Positions 1-8,423 of a DNA stretch of 64,000 nucleotides are shown piece by piece. Made by a program: the position numbers and the translations under genes. The stretch is taken from NCBI RefSeq assembly GCF_040546685.1, contig NZ_JBEPOH010000001.1, positions 62,001 to 126,000 of the forward strand. The letters are read 5' to 3'. The notes under the pieces were generated by a model. That model did not search any database, was not told the origin of the DNA, and saw only the letters and a list, made by a program, of their open reading frames with translations. This stretch comes from Variovorax sp. OAS795 (lineage in GTDB: Bacteria; Pseudomonadota; Gammaproteobacteria; Burkholderiales; Burkholderiaceae_C). How positions within the stretch are numbered: position 1 is the first letter of the stretch; every line of letters starts with the position of its first letter.

Positions 1-259
1 GCAGCACCTGGCGGTTGTAGCTGGTGACGCTCACGTACATGTTGTCGTTGGCAATCTCGCGCACACGGGCGGCGGCCCGCAGCTCGATGCCCTGGTCGTC
101 GAGCTGGGCGCCCGAGCTGCGGCGGTCGGTTGCCACCATGCCCATGCCTACCGCGGCGGCCCCTCCGACCACCAGCGGCACGCAGGCCGAAAGCCCGGCC
201 ACCAGCACGGCGCCCGAGGCAATTGCAATGGCGAGGCGTTGGAACGGTGTCGTCGTCAT
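1..259 (-). CDS. dolP: BON-domain outer-membrane lipoprotein, DolP/YraP-like (partial, N-terminal part)
   Basis: Only the first 86 codons are in the window; the gene runs off the left edge. The product starts MTTTPFQRLAIAIASGAVLV and reaches a lipobox (LSAC), so it should be a lipoprotein exported to the envelope. The following Gly/Ala segment and the start of a charged domain (GIELRAAARVREIA) fit the first BON domain of DolP/YraP, which in E. coli helps outer-membrane integrity. Its ATG overlaps the diaA stop as ATGA, so the two are translationally coupled. The order yraN-diaA-dolP matches E. coli yraN-yraO-yraP, which supports the call. Confidence 0.8.
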   Translation of the reverse strand, partial: MTTTPFQRLAIAIASGAVLVAGLSACVPLVVGGAAAVGMGMVATDRRSSGAQLDDQGIELRAAARVREIANDNMYVSVTSYNRQVL

Positions 260-900
260 GTGGAAGCTTCCTGTTCTCCGAGTAACTGGGCATCCACGCC
301 GTCGCACAGGCAATGCAGTGCGAGCAGGTGGACTTCGTGGATGCGCGCCGCACGTTCGTGCGACACGCCAATCTGTACATCGGTTTCGCGCAGCGCGCGG
401 CCGATGGCGCCGCCGGTTCCGGTGCTGCCCGCGCCGGGCGTGGCCGGCTGGCCGGCGCTGGCATTGCCGAGCAGCGCGACCACGGTCATGTCGCGCTCGT
501 GCGCGGCCAGCACCGCCGCCAGCACGGCGGCCGACTGCCCGCTGGCGCTCAGGGCCAGCAGCACGTCGCCGGCCTGGCCGAGCGCGCGCACCTGGCGCGC
601 AAAGCGGTCGGCGTCCATCGCATTGGCGCTGTCGGCCGTGGGATCGGTGCTGTCGCCGGGCAGCGCAATGGCCGCCAGCTCGGGCCGCTCGCGCTCGAAG
701 CGGCCGACAAAATGCGCCGCGAACTGGGCCGCGAGCAGGCCCGACACGCCCGCACCGCAGGCCAGCACCTTGCCGCCGCTGGTCACGCAGGCCAAGAGGG
801 CCTGCATGGCTTGCGAAATCGGTTTGCTGAGGACTGGGCCGGCCTGGTACTTGAGGTCGGCGCTATCGATGAAGTGTTGCTGAATCCGTTGCTCGAGCAT
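256..900 (-). CDS. diaA: SIS-domain protein DiaA-like (phosphoheptose isomerase family)
   Basis: 214 aa starting MLEQRIQQHFIDSADLKYQA. The SIS sugar-phosphate binding fold is visible: GGKVLACGAGVSG near residue 48 where phosphosugar isomerases have GNGGSA, and a second phosphate-loop-like LLALSASGQSAAV. DiaA/YraO binds DnaA and times replication initiation in E. coli; GmhA paralogues make heptose for LPS. The position between yraN and dolP favours DiaA. A Gly/Ala/Thr-rich stretch (GNASAGQPATPGAGSTGTGG) sits where the family usually has a short loop, so this copy has an inserted linker. The start is the ATG at 898-900. Confidence 0.8.
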   Translation of the reverse strand: MLEQRIQQHFIDSADLKYQAGPVLSKPISQAMQALLACVTSGGKVLACGAGVSGLLAAQFAAHFVGRFERERPELAAIALPGDSTDPTADSANAMDADRFARQVRALGQAGDVLLALSASGQSAAVLAAVLAAHERDMTVVALLGNASAGQPATPGAGSTGTGGAIGRALRETDVQIGVSHERAARIHEVHLLALHCLCDGVDAQLLGEQEAST

Positions 901-965
901 GGGGCGCGATGATACCGGGGGGCTGTGAAACAAGACGTGTGCTGGGTGGAGCCTGTGCGGCGCGT

Positions 966-1343
966 TCAGTTCCCGCCCGCGTCGAAAGCGCCCTTGAGCC
1001 AGGTGATGCGCTCCTCGACCAGCACCACGTCGAAGCGGCACGGCGGCAGCGTGCGCAGGCCGTTCAGGTAGTGGCGCGCCGCAAAGACGATGCGCCCCTG
1101 CTTGACCCCCGTGATGCTGCCGCCCGCCCCGCCGTGCGTGCTGGTGCTGCGCTGCCGCACCTCGACGAACACCAGCGTGGCGTCGCGCGGATCGCGCATG
1201 ATCAGGTCGATCTCGCCGCCGCCCCGCCCGGGCGTTCGATAATTGCGCGCAACCAGCACCAGGCCGGCATCGTGCAGATGGTCGAGCGCGGCGTCTTCCG
1301 CCGCATCGCCGCGACGCTTGGTCGTCGTCGTGATGGTTTTCAT
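966..1343 (-). CDS. yraN: YraN family protein (UPF0102), predicted endonuclease fold
   Basis: 125 aa, the usual family length. Conserved motifs are GDAAEDAALDHL, ARNYRTPGRGGGEIDLIMRD and FVEVRQRS; the last two carry the E-IDLI...V-F-VEV-R pattern typical of Holliday-junction-resolvase or restriction-endonuclease-like folds. The biological role is not established. The start is an ATG after a Lys/Thr-rich leader. It lies upstream of diaA on the same strand with a 65-bp gap and is divergent from rsmI, a conserved proteobacterial neighbourhood. Confidence 0.85.
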   Translation of the reverse strand: MKTITTTTKRRGDAAEDAALDHLHDAGLVLVARNYRTPGRGGGEIDLIMRDPRDATLVFVEVRQRSTSTHGGAGGSITGVKQGRIVFAARHYLNGLRTLPPCRFDVVLVEERITWLKGAFDAGGN

Positions 1344-1388
1344 GCGTGCTCCCTGCCGTTATCTTTTTTGTGTCTTCGGAGAAACCCA

Positions 1389-2342
1389 TTGGCTTCACTA
1401 GCACCCGCTTCTTTCGGCGCCGCCCTTGCGGCCGCGCGCGACGCCTCGGGTGCACAGCATTATCCGCAGGGCACGCTCTACGTGGTGGCCACGCCCATCG
1501 GCAACCTGGCGGATATCACGCTGCGCGCGCTGCATGTGCTGCAGCTGGTGGACGCCGTCGCCTGCGAGGACACGCGCCACACCCAGAGCCTGCTGCGCGC
1601 CTACGGCATCGACCGGCCCGGCGGCCAGCTGCTGGCCGTGCACCAGCACAACGAGGCCGAGGCCGCGCAGGCCGTGGTGGCGCGCCTCGCGCAGGGTGAG
1701 CGCATTGCCTACGTGAGCGACGCCGGCACGCCCGGCGTGAGCGACCCCGGCGCGCGGCTGGTGGCCGCCGTGCGCGCGGCCGGCCAGCGCGTGCTGCCGC
1801 TGCCGGGCGCGAGCAGCGTCACCACGCTGGTCGGCGCGGCCGGCCTCGTGGCGGCCGGCGACGAGAGCAGCGCCTTCGTGTTTGCGGGCTTTTTGCCGAC
1901 CAAGGCCGGCGAGCGCGACGCCGCCGTGCAGGCCCTTGCACAGGAGCGGCGCGCCGTCGTGCTGCTGGAGGCCCCGCATCGCATCGAGGCCGTCGCCCGC
2001 GCGCTGGCCGTGCTGGGCGAGCGCCGCATCACCGTGGGGCGCGAGCTCACCAAGCAGTTCGAGGAGATTGTGACCGTTGCCACTGCAGAGTTGCCCGCCT
2101 GGTTTGCCGCCGGCCGCGACCGCACGCGCGGCGAATTCGCGCTGGTGCTGCACCCCGTGGCCGCATCCACTGTTGACGATGGCGCCGAAGGCGAGCGCGT
2201 GCTGCGCCTCCTGATGGCCGAGCTGCCCGTGAAGACGGCCGTGCGCCTTGCCGCCGAGATCAGCGGCGCGCCGCGCAATGCGCTGTATGAAACGGCGCTG
2301 CGCATCCGCAATGATGCGGGCCCGGCCGACGACGACGAGTAG
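1389..2342 (+). CDS. rsmI: 16S rRNA (cytidine(1402)-2'-O)-methyltransferase RsmI
   Basis: 317 aa if started at the TTG at 1389, which follows a CGGAGA ribosome-binding sequence by about 7 bases; no in-frame ATG lies near the conserved N terminus. The tetrapyrrole-methylase fold is clear: GTLYVVATPIGNLADITLRA, then CEDTRHTQSLL, YVSDAGTPGVSDPG, and LLEAPHRI followed by RELTKQFEE, in the order seen in RsmI. The enzyme uses SAM to 2'-O-methylate C1402 in the 16S rRNA decoding centre. It is divergent from yraN with a 45-bp gap, so both promoters must lie within that short interval or inside the opposing genes. Confidence 0.92.
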   Translation: MASLAPASFGAALAAARDASGAQHYPQGTLYVVATPIGNLADITLRALHVLQLVDAVACEDTRHTQSLLRAYGIDRPGGQLLAVHQHNEAEAAQAVVARLAQGERIAYVSDAGTPGVSDPGARLVAAVRAAGQRVLPLPGASSVTTLVGAAGLVAAGDESSAFVFAGFLPTKAGERDAAVQALAQERRAVVLLEAPHRIEAVARALAVLGERRITVGRELTKQFEEIVTVATAELPAWFAAGRDRTRGEFALVLHPVAASTVDDGAEGERVLRLLMAELPVKTAVRLAAEISGAPRNALYETALRIRNDAGPADDDE

Positions 2343-2344
2343 GC

Positions 2345-3085
2345 TCAGGCGTCCAGCTCCGCATAGCGCCTGAAGATCCCGTCTTCATTGAACGCGATGC
2401 GGCGCGGGCTCTGCAGGTAGTCGTGCACGCGCTGCCGGCGCCTCACGTTGTCGTGCAGCTTCTCGACCAGGGGCGTCTTGGCCAGCGCCCGGCCCGCGGC
2501 CTTGGGGAACGCATAGCGCAAGCCTTCCACCAGCTGGAACAGCGACAGGTCGGCGTAGGTGAGCACATCGCCCACAAGGTGCGACGGCCCCGCCGGATTG
2601 CGTTGCAGCACCCGCTCGAACCAGTTCAGGAACTTCGGAATCCGCTCCTCGCGAAAGGCCCGCGCGCGCTGCACGGCCGCGTCGCGCTGGTCTTCGTAGT
2701 AGGCGCCGGTGGAGATGGGGTGGTGCGTGTCGTGCGCCTCTGCCACCGCGTCGGCGATGGTGAGCTGCAGCTGGTGCGTCCACAGGCCATCGGATTCGCC
2801 CACGCCCGCAAGGCCGAGCCGCGGCCCCAGGTACAGCAGGATGGCCGCCGTCTGCCCGACGACGATGTCGCCGTCGACCAGGAACGGCGGCGCGAAGGAC
2901 GGCCGCGCGATGCCGGGATCGTCGAGCCGGCCGCCCAACGCCGACTCCCCGCCGCCCTTCGATTCAGGCATGCGCGCCACATCGACATAGTTGGCGCCCG
3001 CCGCTTCGAGCGCGAGCCGCACGAATTCCCCGCGGCCCTGGATCGTGGGCCAGTAGTGGAGTTGATAGGTAGTGGTGGTGGTCAT
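2345..3085 (-). CDS. Glutathione S-transferase, sigma/alpha-like
   Basis: 246 aa. The N-terminal thioredoxin-like domain begins YQLHYWPTIQGRGEFVRLALEAAG, with the Tyr and GRGE...RLALE typical of sigma/alpha-class GSTs, and contains the cis-Pro and glutathione-binding element PPFLVDGDIVVGQTAAILLYL. The C-terminal helical domain follows (DAVAEAHDTHHP ... DVLTYADLSLFQL). It should conjugate or bind glutathione in the cytoplasm; the substrate is unknown. It converges tail to tail with rsmI, with 2 bases between the stops, and its upstream side borders the atypical segment. Confidence 0.88.
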   Translation of the reverse strand: MTTTTTYQLHYWPTIQGRGEFVRLALEAAGANYVDVARMPESKGGGESALGGRLDDPGIARPSFAPPFLVDGDIVVGQTAAILLYLGPRLGLAGVGESDGLWTHQLQLTIADAVAEAHDTHHPISTGAYYEDQRDAAVQRARAFREERIPKFLNWFERVLQRNPAGPSHLVGDVLTYADLSLFQLVEGLRYAFPKAAGRALAKTPLVEKLHDNVRRRQRVHDYLQSPRRIAFNEDGIFRRYAELDA

Positions 3086-3180
3086 GCGGCCATGGTGTCA
3101 GGGGCAGCGTTGCCCTGCAACCGTCTGCGCACAGACCCTACAGTGCCACTCGGAACGCCGGCCTCGCCGTGCGAGAGCCG

Positions 3181-3570
3181 TTATCGGGTCGGGCTTCGCT
3201 CATGCTGCGCACGAATCCGCTGCCCGCCGTCGACGCCCACCTGGTGGATGCTGGCCAATTCGCAGCGACGCCAGAAACCCACGCCCTCCAGCGAGTAGCA
3301 AGCGTCGATCTGCGCGAGGCGGTAGAAGCCCAGCACCACGCCTTGCGCGAATGCGGAGATCAGCGGCTCTGCGTCCTCGGCATCCGTCAGGCTGCGGCGG
3401 ATCAGTTCGCCGCCCATAGCCATCAGCTTGAGCGTGCGGCTCGATGCGGTGGCGGTGCTTTCCTCTGGCACTCGCAGATGCCGGAGCCTGGAGCCGAGCG
3501 TCCACACCGAGTGACGCGGAACCTCCTCGCACCGCGCCTCTTCGATCACCGCGTATCCGGAGAGAGGCAA
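3181..3570 (-). CDS. Hypothetical protein, possibly a remnant
   Basis: 129 aa open frame beginning at a TTG; there is no convincing ribosome-binding site. The stretch SRTLKLMAMGGELIRRSLTD and the following SAFAQGVVLGFYRLAQID read like a real amphipathic helical protein rather than an antisense shadow, and there is no competing gene on the other strand. I do not recognise any family. It could be a truncated leftover of a gene from the acquired segment or a chance frame. Confidence 0.3.
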   Translation of the reverse strand: MPLSGYAVIEEARCEEVPRHSVWTLGSRLRHLRVPEESTATASSRTLKLMAMGGELIRRSLTDAEDAEPLISAFAQGVVLGFYRLAQIDACYSLEGVGFWRRCELASIHQVGVDGGQRIRAQHERSPTR

Positions 3571-3792
3571 GAGAGAGGGTTGAGGCTGCCTTCAGGCCGC
3601 TTCATGGAAATGGCCGTCAGCGGCTCAGCGAATTGGAAGCGGCGCTAGGCATTCCGCCGCTTGCACTGCGAGCCGAGAGCACCAAGGCTGCGCCCATGGG
3701 AAACATACCGTTGTTCATGTTGATCCGATCCCTGATTGATTTTTTGACGACGCTCAGGTCTTCGCCTTCGCGTGCGGGATCGTAGCTTGAAA

Positions 3793-3807
3793 AGTCGTGT
3801 TACGACT
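3793..3807. promoter_or_regulatory. Inverted repeat overlapping the upstream end of the XRE regulator gene
   Basis: AGTCGT-GTT-ACGACT is a perfect 6-bp inverted repeat with a 3-bp spacer, ending 28 bases before the ATG at 3836. Small XRE regulators commonly bind short dyads of this size next to their own start to autoregulate. The proposed operator role is inference from position and symmetry. Confidence 0.4.
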
Positions 3808-3835
3808 ATTCCGAAACGGACTAGACGATGAGCGC

Positions 3836-4078
3836 ATGTCCGTGTCCCTCTATCACGCCGAGTACGAGGCGCTGCGCAACCTGATGCGCAGCGTTCGTGT
3901 GAAAGCTGGGCTAACGCAGGTGCAGATGGCCGAAGCCCTCGGCGTGGGGCAGTCCTACGTTTCCAAGCTTGAACGGGGCGAGAACTTCGTCGACGTGCTG
4001 CTATTTGCCCGGTGGTGTTCGGTCTGCGGGGTCAAGCCGGGCAAGACTCTGGACAAGTTAATAGGAACGCAGGTCTAG
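3836..4078 (+). CDS. Small XRE-family helix-turn-helix regulator
   Basis: 80 aa from the ATG at 3836 (a GTG at 3797 would add 13 residues but would start inside the inverted repeat). Residues about 14-70 form a single HTH_3/XRE domain: LMRSVRVKAGLTQVQMAEAL is followed by GVGQSYVSKLERGENFVD, the turn and recognition helix. It resembles stand-alone Cro/C-protein-like repressors. It converges with the reverse transcriptase gene, with a 224-bp gap that shows no other gene. It may control itself and possibly the neighbouring defence gene; the latter is only contextual. Confidence 0.8.
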   Translation: MSVSLYHAEYEALRNLMRSVRVKAGLTQVQMAEALGVGQSYVSKLERGENFVDVLLFARWCSVCGVKPGKTLDKLIGTQV

Positions 4079-4302
4079 CGGTCCCATCCGCTCGCGGGAG
4101 CCCTCCGTCGAGTCTCTCGAGGCTGCATCGTTTCTCTGCGATAGAGTGCCTCATCCGAGGCGGTTGCGTCTTTGGCCAACGACTCGTCGTGATGAAACCT
4201 GAAAATAAGATTAAGCGTTGGGTTCGCTTGCAAGTCCCCCAGCCAACATTTTTGGCTTACTAGCAGGGTGAGCACTCTTCCGCCACGTCTGCAGTCGACC
4301 CC

Positions 4303-7300
4303 TTAAGCGCGGTCTAAACCGGCTGGCGGCGCTTTGCCGATGCGCTCACTTACTTCTTTCCACTTCTTCACTCCTGACTCTGCCGCCTTAAGTTCAGGGC
4401 CGAAATCTTCCGCACGCACATCAAAGACTGATATAGCCAGTTGATTGCCGCCATGGGAATGCGATATGAGTCGTCGATGCTCTTTGTCGTAAGGTGCCTG
4501 AGCAGTGGAGCCGCCGAACTCGCCGACGTTAGCAATCAGAATGTGCTGGTACATGTGGTAGCGAAGCGCTGCAACCATGCTATCAAACGTCTTAACGTCC
4601 TTATTCATAGCCGCGACCACGTACATATGGCTTTCGTTGCGCAGGTCGGCGGCTAGCGAGATGTCGGTCGCGTCGAAGCAAATTGAGCCTGTCAGCCGGT
4701 AAGGTTTTTTGGTCGGCTTGGTAGAGTCAACAAGTTCGATGACAACTTGATACGGTCGCCATGGCTTTATTCCTAGGTTGTGTTCTTCAGGGGTAAGGTT
4801 GAACTTTCCTTGATCCACATCGACCCAAGATCGGCGTCCAGCGCGTCGCTGCGGGACCAGCCATCGAGCCGCATTGATAGGCTCGCTGCTGGTGGGTTCT
4901 GTTGCGCCCAAGAGCCCGTAGAACAACATCGCGCCAGTCGCGTCTGAGAACGCCCGCATGAGGTCTTGGTCATCCACGTGGATACTGAGTTCGGGGAACA
5001 CAACGAGATCGAAATGCGGCTTCTCTGAACGTCCTAAGACGTAGTCCCGCGCAACTAGATGTTTGTGCGTGAGATGCAGTAGCGCCGCAGTGTGGTTCCG
5101 ATGCTTCTCCCGATAGCCAGGAACATCGAGGCCGGTCAGCCCGCTGTCAAAATGATGATGCAGCGGCATGAGGCCTTGGACCATGGCAACCCGCAGCCCA
5201 CGAGTTTCGTTCAATGGCCATTCGACCGGATAACGGTAAATGGGCAAGCGGCTGCTAGCGCCATAAAGCTCCTTTTGAAATTCAAGTCGCCTCTTGACGG
5301 CATCATCGAAATCGCGCCGTGTCAAGATGGTGGCCGCCTCTTGACTCTGTCGTTCAGTAACGCCTGGCCATCTCAATAGGTGAAATAGCAGGTCCGAAAA
5401 CCACGGCGTGACTGCGGTGGTTGTGCCCCTCAGTCCTCCAGCAGAATGGAGCATCCCCATGCGGCGCTTGTGCCAAGTACTCTTAAGACCGCTGTACCAC
5501 CCAGTGTCTTCTCTGCTAAGCCAGTGACGAGCGGTGAAGTCGGACTCTCCCGTGGCGGCAGCGCGCAGCAGGCGTCCAAACGCATACATCCAAGCATCTT
5601 CAGGCCGACACCAAGAAGGTGTGTCATACGTGCCATCCGTCGTTTTGAGCGAAACGACCGCCTGTGCCTCGAGAGTAGCAAAGCTTGGGTTATTCAGTTG
5701 CCCCCAGTCGTCAGACCTGACCTCCACATTCAGGAGTGTCAGGAGTTCGGGGGCAAACGCTCGTACTGTTTTCGACTTGCTCAGTGCTTCCGCAAGCTTC
5801 AGCAGCGCATTCTCTTGACCGAACAACGGCAATGGATGGGTTATGGCGGTCAGAAGTGGTAGCCACTTTTTAACTGGTAAGGGTCCCATTCCGCCATGCC
5901 ATCGCTTCTCTTCAAATCGGGTCAAATGCTTAGGTGCCCACTCAATCAACGGCGACATAGCATTTCGTTTCGAACTCAGAAGATTCTTCAACAGTTCAGG
6001 AGAAGCTTCAGCCACAATTTGCCAAGCTCTTGCGACTTGCTTCCTGTTTCTCCCATCGCCAAAGTTGATGAACCATCGCACATAGTGTCCGTCGTCCCTC
6101 AAAAGCTGGTGACCGACAAGCGATATCACAACTTCTTCTTCAAAGGATATGTCCGGCGCAGGTGACTTCGCCCGAGCAAATAAATGGAGGGCTCTATGGA
6201 ATCGAAGTTCGAAAGGCTCCTGCGGCAGCGTTGCTCTCTGCCCCACTGAAGCCAGCAGGAGGCTTGCCTGTTGTTGGACGTACCAAGGTGCTTCCCTCGT
6301 ATCTAAGATTCGGAGTGCAAGGTCCGCGAGCGCAGCGCGGTAGGCTTCCAAGTCAGCGAGGTCAAAACTCAAGTCTTGCTCAGCCTCTCGTCCAGTTTCG
6401 GTCGCACCCGCTTTGAATAGGTCCGCGAGGACATAGAAGCCCACTCTTCGCCCGAATTCCGAATCCGGGTAAGCATTGTTCAACTTGCTCATTAGCGCCT
6501 GTTCAACTGTTTCTAGCAGCTCGGCGCTCGGCCAGAGGTCCAGCGCATATCGGAGCACCTGTACGAGGGAAGGGTTCAGTGCCCATGCAGAGACTAAGCG
6601 CCGTGCAGCAGCTTGATAGTCATGCCGCAACGCATCAATTGCGCTTTCGCCATCGTTGGCCTGCGTCAGATCGGTCATCCTTCTGCGCTGGCGCAAAGAT
6701 CGGACAAGCCGATATGCGGAGAAACGAGTTAGTGTGTCATCCCTTACCTCATGCTTTAACGATGCAACGCTCGCAAGGCGAAGGATCCCCTGTGCGGGCT
6801 TGATTTCCTCGATTAGTCCGAGCTCTGCTAAAGACAAAAGGCCATTGAGCCCGGTTTCGGCCTGACGTAACGAGTCTAGGTCAAAGGGACCACTTAGCTG
6901 CTGCTGGAGCGCCTTCATCCGCGCCCCAGTACTAGATTCGGTTCCAACCTCGACAAGCGCTTCCAGCTGAGTCTTCTTTGCGTTAAGCCATAAATGGGTA
7001 CCATCCTGCTTGGATGATGTGGTGTGTTTTTTAAGCACGCCTTGAACCCATGCACTAATTTCGTCGCGCAGCTCGGCTACGCTGTGAGGCGTCTCCTCGT
7101 CGTGGTCTACGGAGATGACCAACTTCAGGTCATCTACGTAACGGCAATAGTCGTGAACACGGAATCTCTTCCCCCTCGGCTTTCGATCTATGAAAGAGCC
7201 CAATTCTCGGTCAAATTCGAGCAAGTAAGCATTTGCAAAGAACCCACTCGCGACCAATCCTTGGGGAAGCCCCAGTGGCAACTCACCATCGCGGAACAAT

Positions 7301-8127
7301 GCTCTAAGAGCTAAATCTGAATCGCGCCATTTGAAACTCAAAGCCCGCCGCGCAATATCCCAGAACGCCTTGTCCGCAGGCTGCAATTCATTCTCGGAAG
7401 CATCATAAAAATTTTGGTATTCGCCCTTCAATTTCTCCACGAGTAGCGGGATATCGATGTTGTCAAAAAAGGCGCTTAGATCCAAGCTGACGATGAACAC
7501 TATACTGTCCGCGCCAATATTCAAGTTTTTGGCGATTGCCAGCGGACGCTCGACGTACTTCTGGTAGTCCTGGAAGTATCTGCTGTACGTGTTTGAGTTC
7601 CCCCATGCGAACGAGGCAGCGGTGTGATTCTTCGACCAGTTGCAAAACAGCCTATTGCCATAGCTGAAGACGCTATTCTCCGCTGCCTTCTCCGCAGGAA
7701 GTGAGGTGTCGCCCTGAGCCGATTCAATGCAATCTGCCAAGCAAAGCATGATGGCGGTCGCAACCGTTTGTTCCCGCACTCCGATGTGCGCGAGGGGGCG
7801 CAGCACCGGCGTCTGATCTCCCTCGGTTCGTCGCGGCTGCCAACCGCCCTCGGATTCCGAACGGAAACACCACAACCCGTTCTTTGGCGCCGGAACCAAC
7901 CAAGCAGGAGCCGTCACGTAGTCACCGCTTGCAAGGTCGTGGGACCATTCAGCTAGGTTTTGCGACAGACAGACCCCTGATGCGTCCAGCTCCAGCACAT
8001 CCGCGTACCAGTTGTAGCGGCGAATAAATGTGTGCGTCTTCTTCCAAGCTTGCGCAAGAACGACCTCATCTTGAAGAATTTTTGCTCGCGGGTGTAGCTT
8101 GTCGTACCGTAAATCCACAACGCTCAT
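4303..8127 (-). CDS. drt1: Defence-associated reverse transcriptase with C-terminal nitrilase domain (DRT class 1-like)
   Basis: 1274 aa. The reverse transcriptase core is at about residues 110-390: motif A SLDLSAFFDNID (Asp216), motif B LPLGLPQGLVASG (287-290 LPQG), and catalytic motif C CRYVDD (Asp332/Asp333), then LNAKKTQ near 382. Residues about 400-970 are helix-rich with no motif I can name. The C-terminal part from about 976 is a C-N hydrolase: RVAMVQG, VVFPEL (Glu1046), GKFNLTPEE (Lys1108) and GSICFDATD (Cys1150), giving a complete Glu-Lys-Cys triad. RT-nitrilase fusions of the UG/Abi group are described as anti-phage DRT type 1. The RT lacks the flanking msr/msd layout of retrons and group II intron maturase domains. 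The ATG at 8125-8127 follows AAGGG by about 8 bases. Codon use is less G+C-rich than in the neighbours, which suggests transfer. The phage target and the nitrilase substrate are unknown. Confidence 0.88.
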   Translation of the reverse strand: MSVVDLRYDKLHPRAKILQDEVVLAQAWKKTHTFIRRYNWYADVLELDASGVCLSQNLAEWSHDLASGDYVTAPAWLVPAPKNGLWCFRSESEGGWQPRRTEGDQTPVLRPLAHIGVREQTVATAIMLCLADCIESAQGDTSLPAEKAAENSVFSYGNRLFCNWSKNHTAASFAWGNSNTYSRYFQDYQKYVERPLAIAKNLNIGADSIVFIVSLDLSAFFDNIDIPLLVEKLKGEYQNFYDASENELQPADKAFWDIARRALSFKWRDSDLALRALFRDGELPLGLPQGLVASGFFANAYLLEFDRELGSFIDRKPRGKRFRVHDYCRYVDDLKLVISVDHDEETPHSVAELRDEISAWVQGVLKKHTTSSKQDGTHLWLNAKKTQLEALVEVGTESSTGARMKALQQQLSGPFDLDSLRQAETGLNGLLSLAELGLIEEIKPAQGILRLASVASLKHEVRDDTLTRFSAYRLVRSLRQRRRMTDLTQANDGESAIDALRHDYQAAARRLVSAWALNPSLVQVLRYALDLWPSAELLETVEQALMSKLNNAYPDSEFGRRVGFYVLADLFKAGATETGREAEQDLSFDLADLEAYRAALADLALRILDTREAPWYVQQQASLLLASVGQRATLPQEPFELRFHRALHLFARAKSPAPDISFEEEVVISLVGHQLLRDDGHYVRWFINFGDGRNRKQVARAWQIVAEASPELLKNLLSSKRNAMSPLIEWAPKHLTRFEEKRWHGGMGPLPVKKWLPLLTAITHPLPLFGQENALLKLAEALSKSKTVRAFAPELLTLLNVEVRSDDWGQLNNPSFATLEAQAVVSLKTTDGTYDTPSWCRPEDAWMYAFGRLLRAAATGESDFTARHWLSREDTGWYSGLKSTWHKRRMGMLHSAGGLRGTTTAVTPWFSDLLFHLLRWPGVTERQSQEAATILTRRDFDDAVKRRLEFQKELYGASSRLPIYRYPVEWPLNETRGLRVAMVQGLMPLHHHFDSGLTGLDVPGYREKHRNHTAALLHLTHKHLVARDYVLGRSEKPHFDLVVFPELSIHVDDQDLMRAFSDATGAMLFYGLLGATEPTSSEPINAARWLVPQRRAGRRSWVDVDQGKFNLTPEEHNLGIKPWRPYQVVIELVDSTKPTKKPYRLTGSICFDATDISLAADLRNESHMYVVAAMNKDVKTFDSMVAALRYHMYQHILIANVGEFGGSTAQAPYDKEHRRLISHSHGGNQLAISVFDVRAEDFGPELKAAESGVKKWKEVSERIGKAPPAGLDRA

Positions 8128-8190
8128 TTACAACCCTTAAGAATGGAGGACTGTGGGAGTTATACATCTTGTCACAACACCGATCCATTC

Positions 8191-8243
8191 CTCTCAGGCG
8201 TAAAGCTAAGCCGTCGGTGACCGACGATAGTGGCTCAGGAGAG
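8191..8243 (-). ncRNA. Nested hairpin in the leader upstream of the RT gene, candidate structured RNA
   Basis: Three nested complementary blocks share one axis: CTCTC (8191-8195) with GAGAG (8239-8243), AGCC (8209-8212) with GGCT (8232-8235), and GTCGG (8213-8217) with CCGAC (8221-8225) around a TGA loop. It lies 64-116 bases upstream of the RT start codon, in a 260-bp gap without a credible ORF. Several other DRT types use a noncoding RNA encoded next to the RT; whether class 1 does is not something I can assert. It could equally be a 5' untranslated structure or chance. Confidence 0.35.
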
Positions 8244-8386
8244 TTCGCTAAACGCCCGGCATCTGACGGCAATCAAGATGAAAGCGTGCAGAGCCTTCCC
8301 CGTCAGTTTGATATCCCCTACAACTGATTCGGGAGACGTTCTTTTGACTAAATCGGAAGTCGGAAGAGCATTGCCCTAAGGAGAAC

Positions 8387-8423
8387 AAAAAAGCCGGACA
8401 CCCATGAAAGTGTCCGGCTTTTG
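8387..8423 (-). terminator. Rho-independent terminator downstream of tRNA-Arg
   Basis: GCCGGACAC (8393-8401) pairs perfectly with GTGTCCGGC (8410-8418) around an 8-base loop. Read on the minus strand, the stem is followed by a run of six T (8392-8387), 10 bases after the tRNA CCA end. Confidence 0.85.

Noticed and set aside
256-1455. 399-codon reading frame fusing sequence upstream to diaA
   Set aside because: The N-terminal 185 codons overlap yraN and rsmI in another frame and have no domain; the family starts at the ATG at 900.
3086-4302. Second copy of the tRNA-Arg 3' end (attachment site) at the left border
   Set aside because: I searched by eye for the T-arm and CCA-end sequence and found no match.
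8191-8243. Retron-type msr/msd RNA
   Set aside because: The hairpin lacks the flanking a1/a2 repeats and long paired msd, and the RT is a long nitrilase fusion unlike retron RTs.
8028-8327. Short ORFs on both strands around the RT start and leader (8028-8327 plus, 8066-8272 minus)
   Set aside because: They overlap the N terminus of the RT or lack ribosome-binding sites and protein-like composition; the gap is better explained as a leader.
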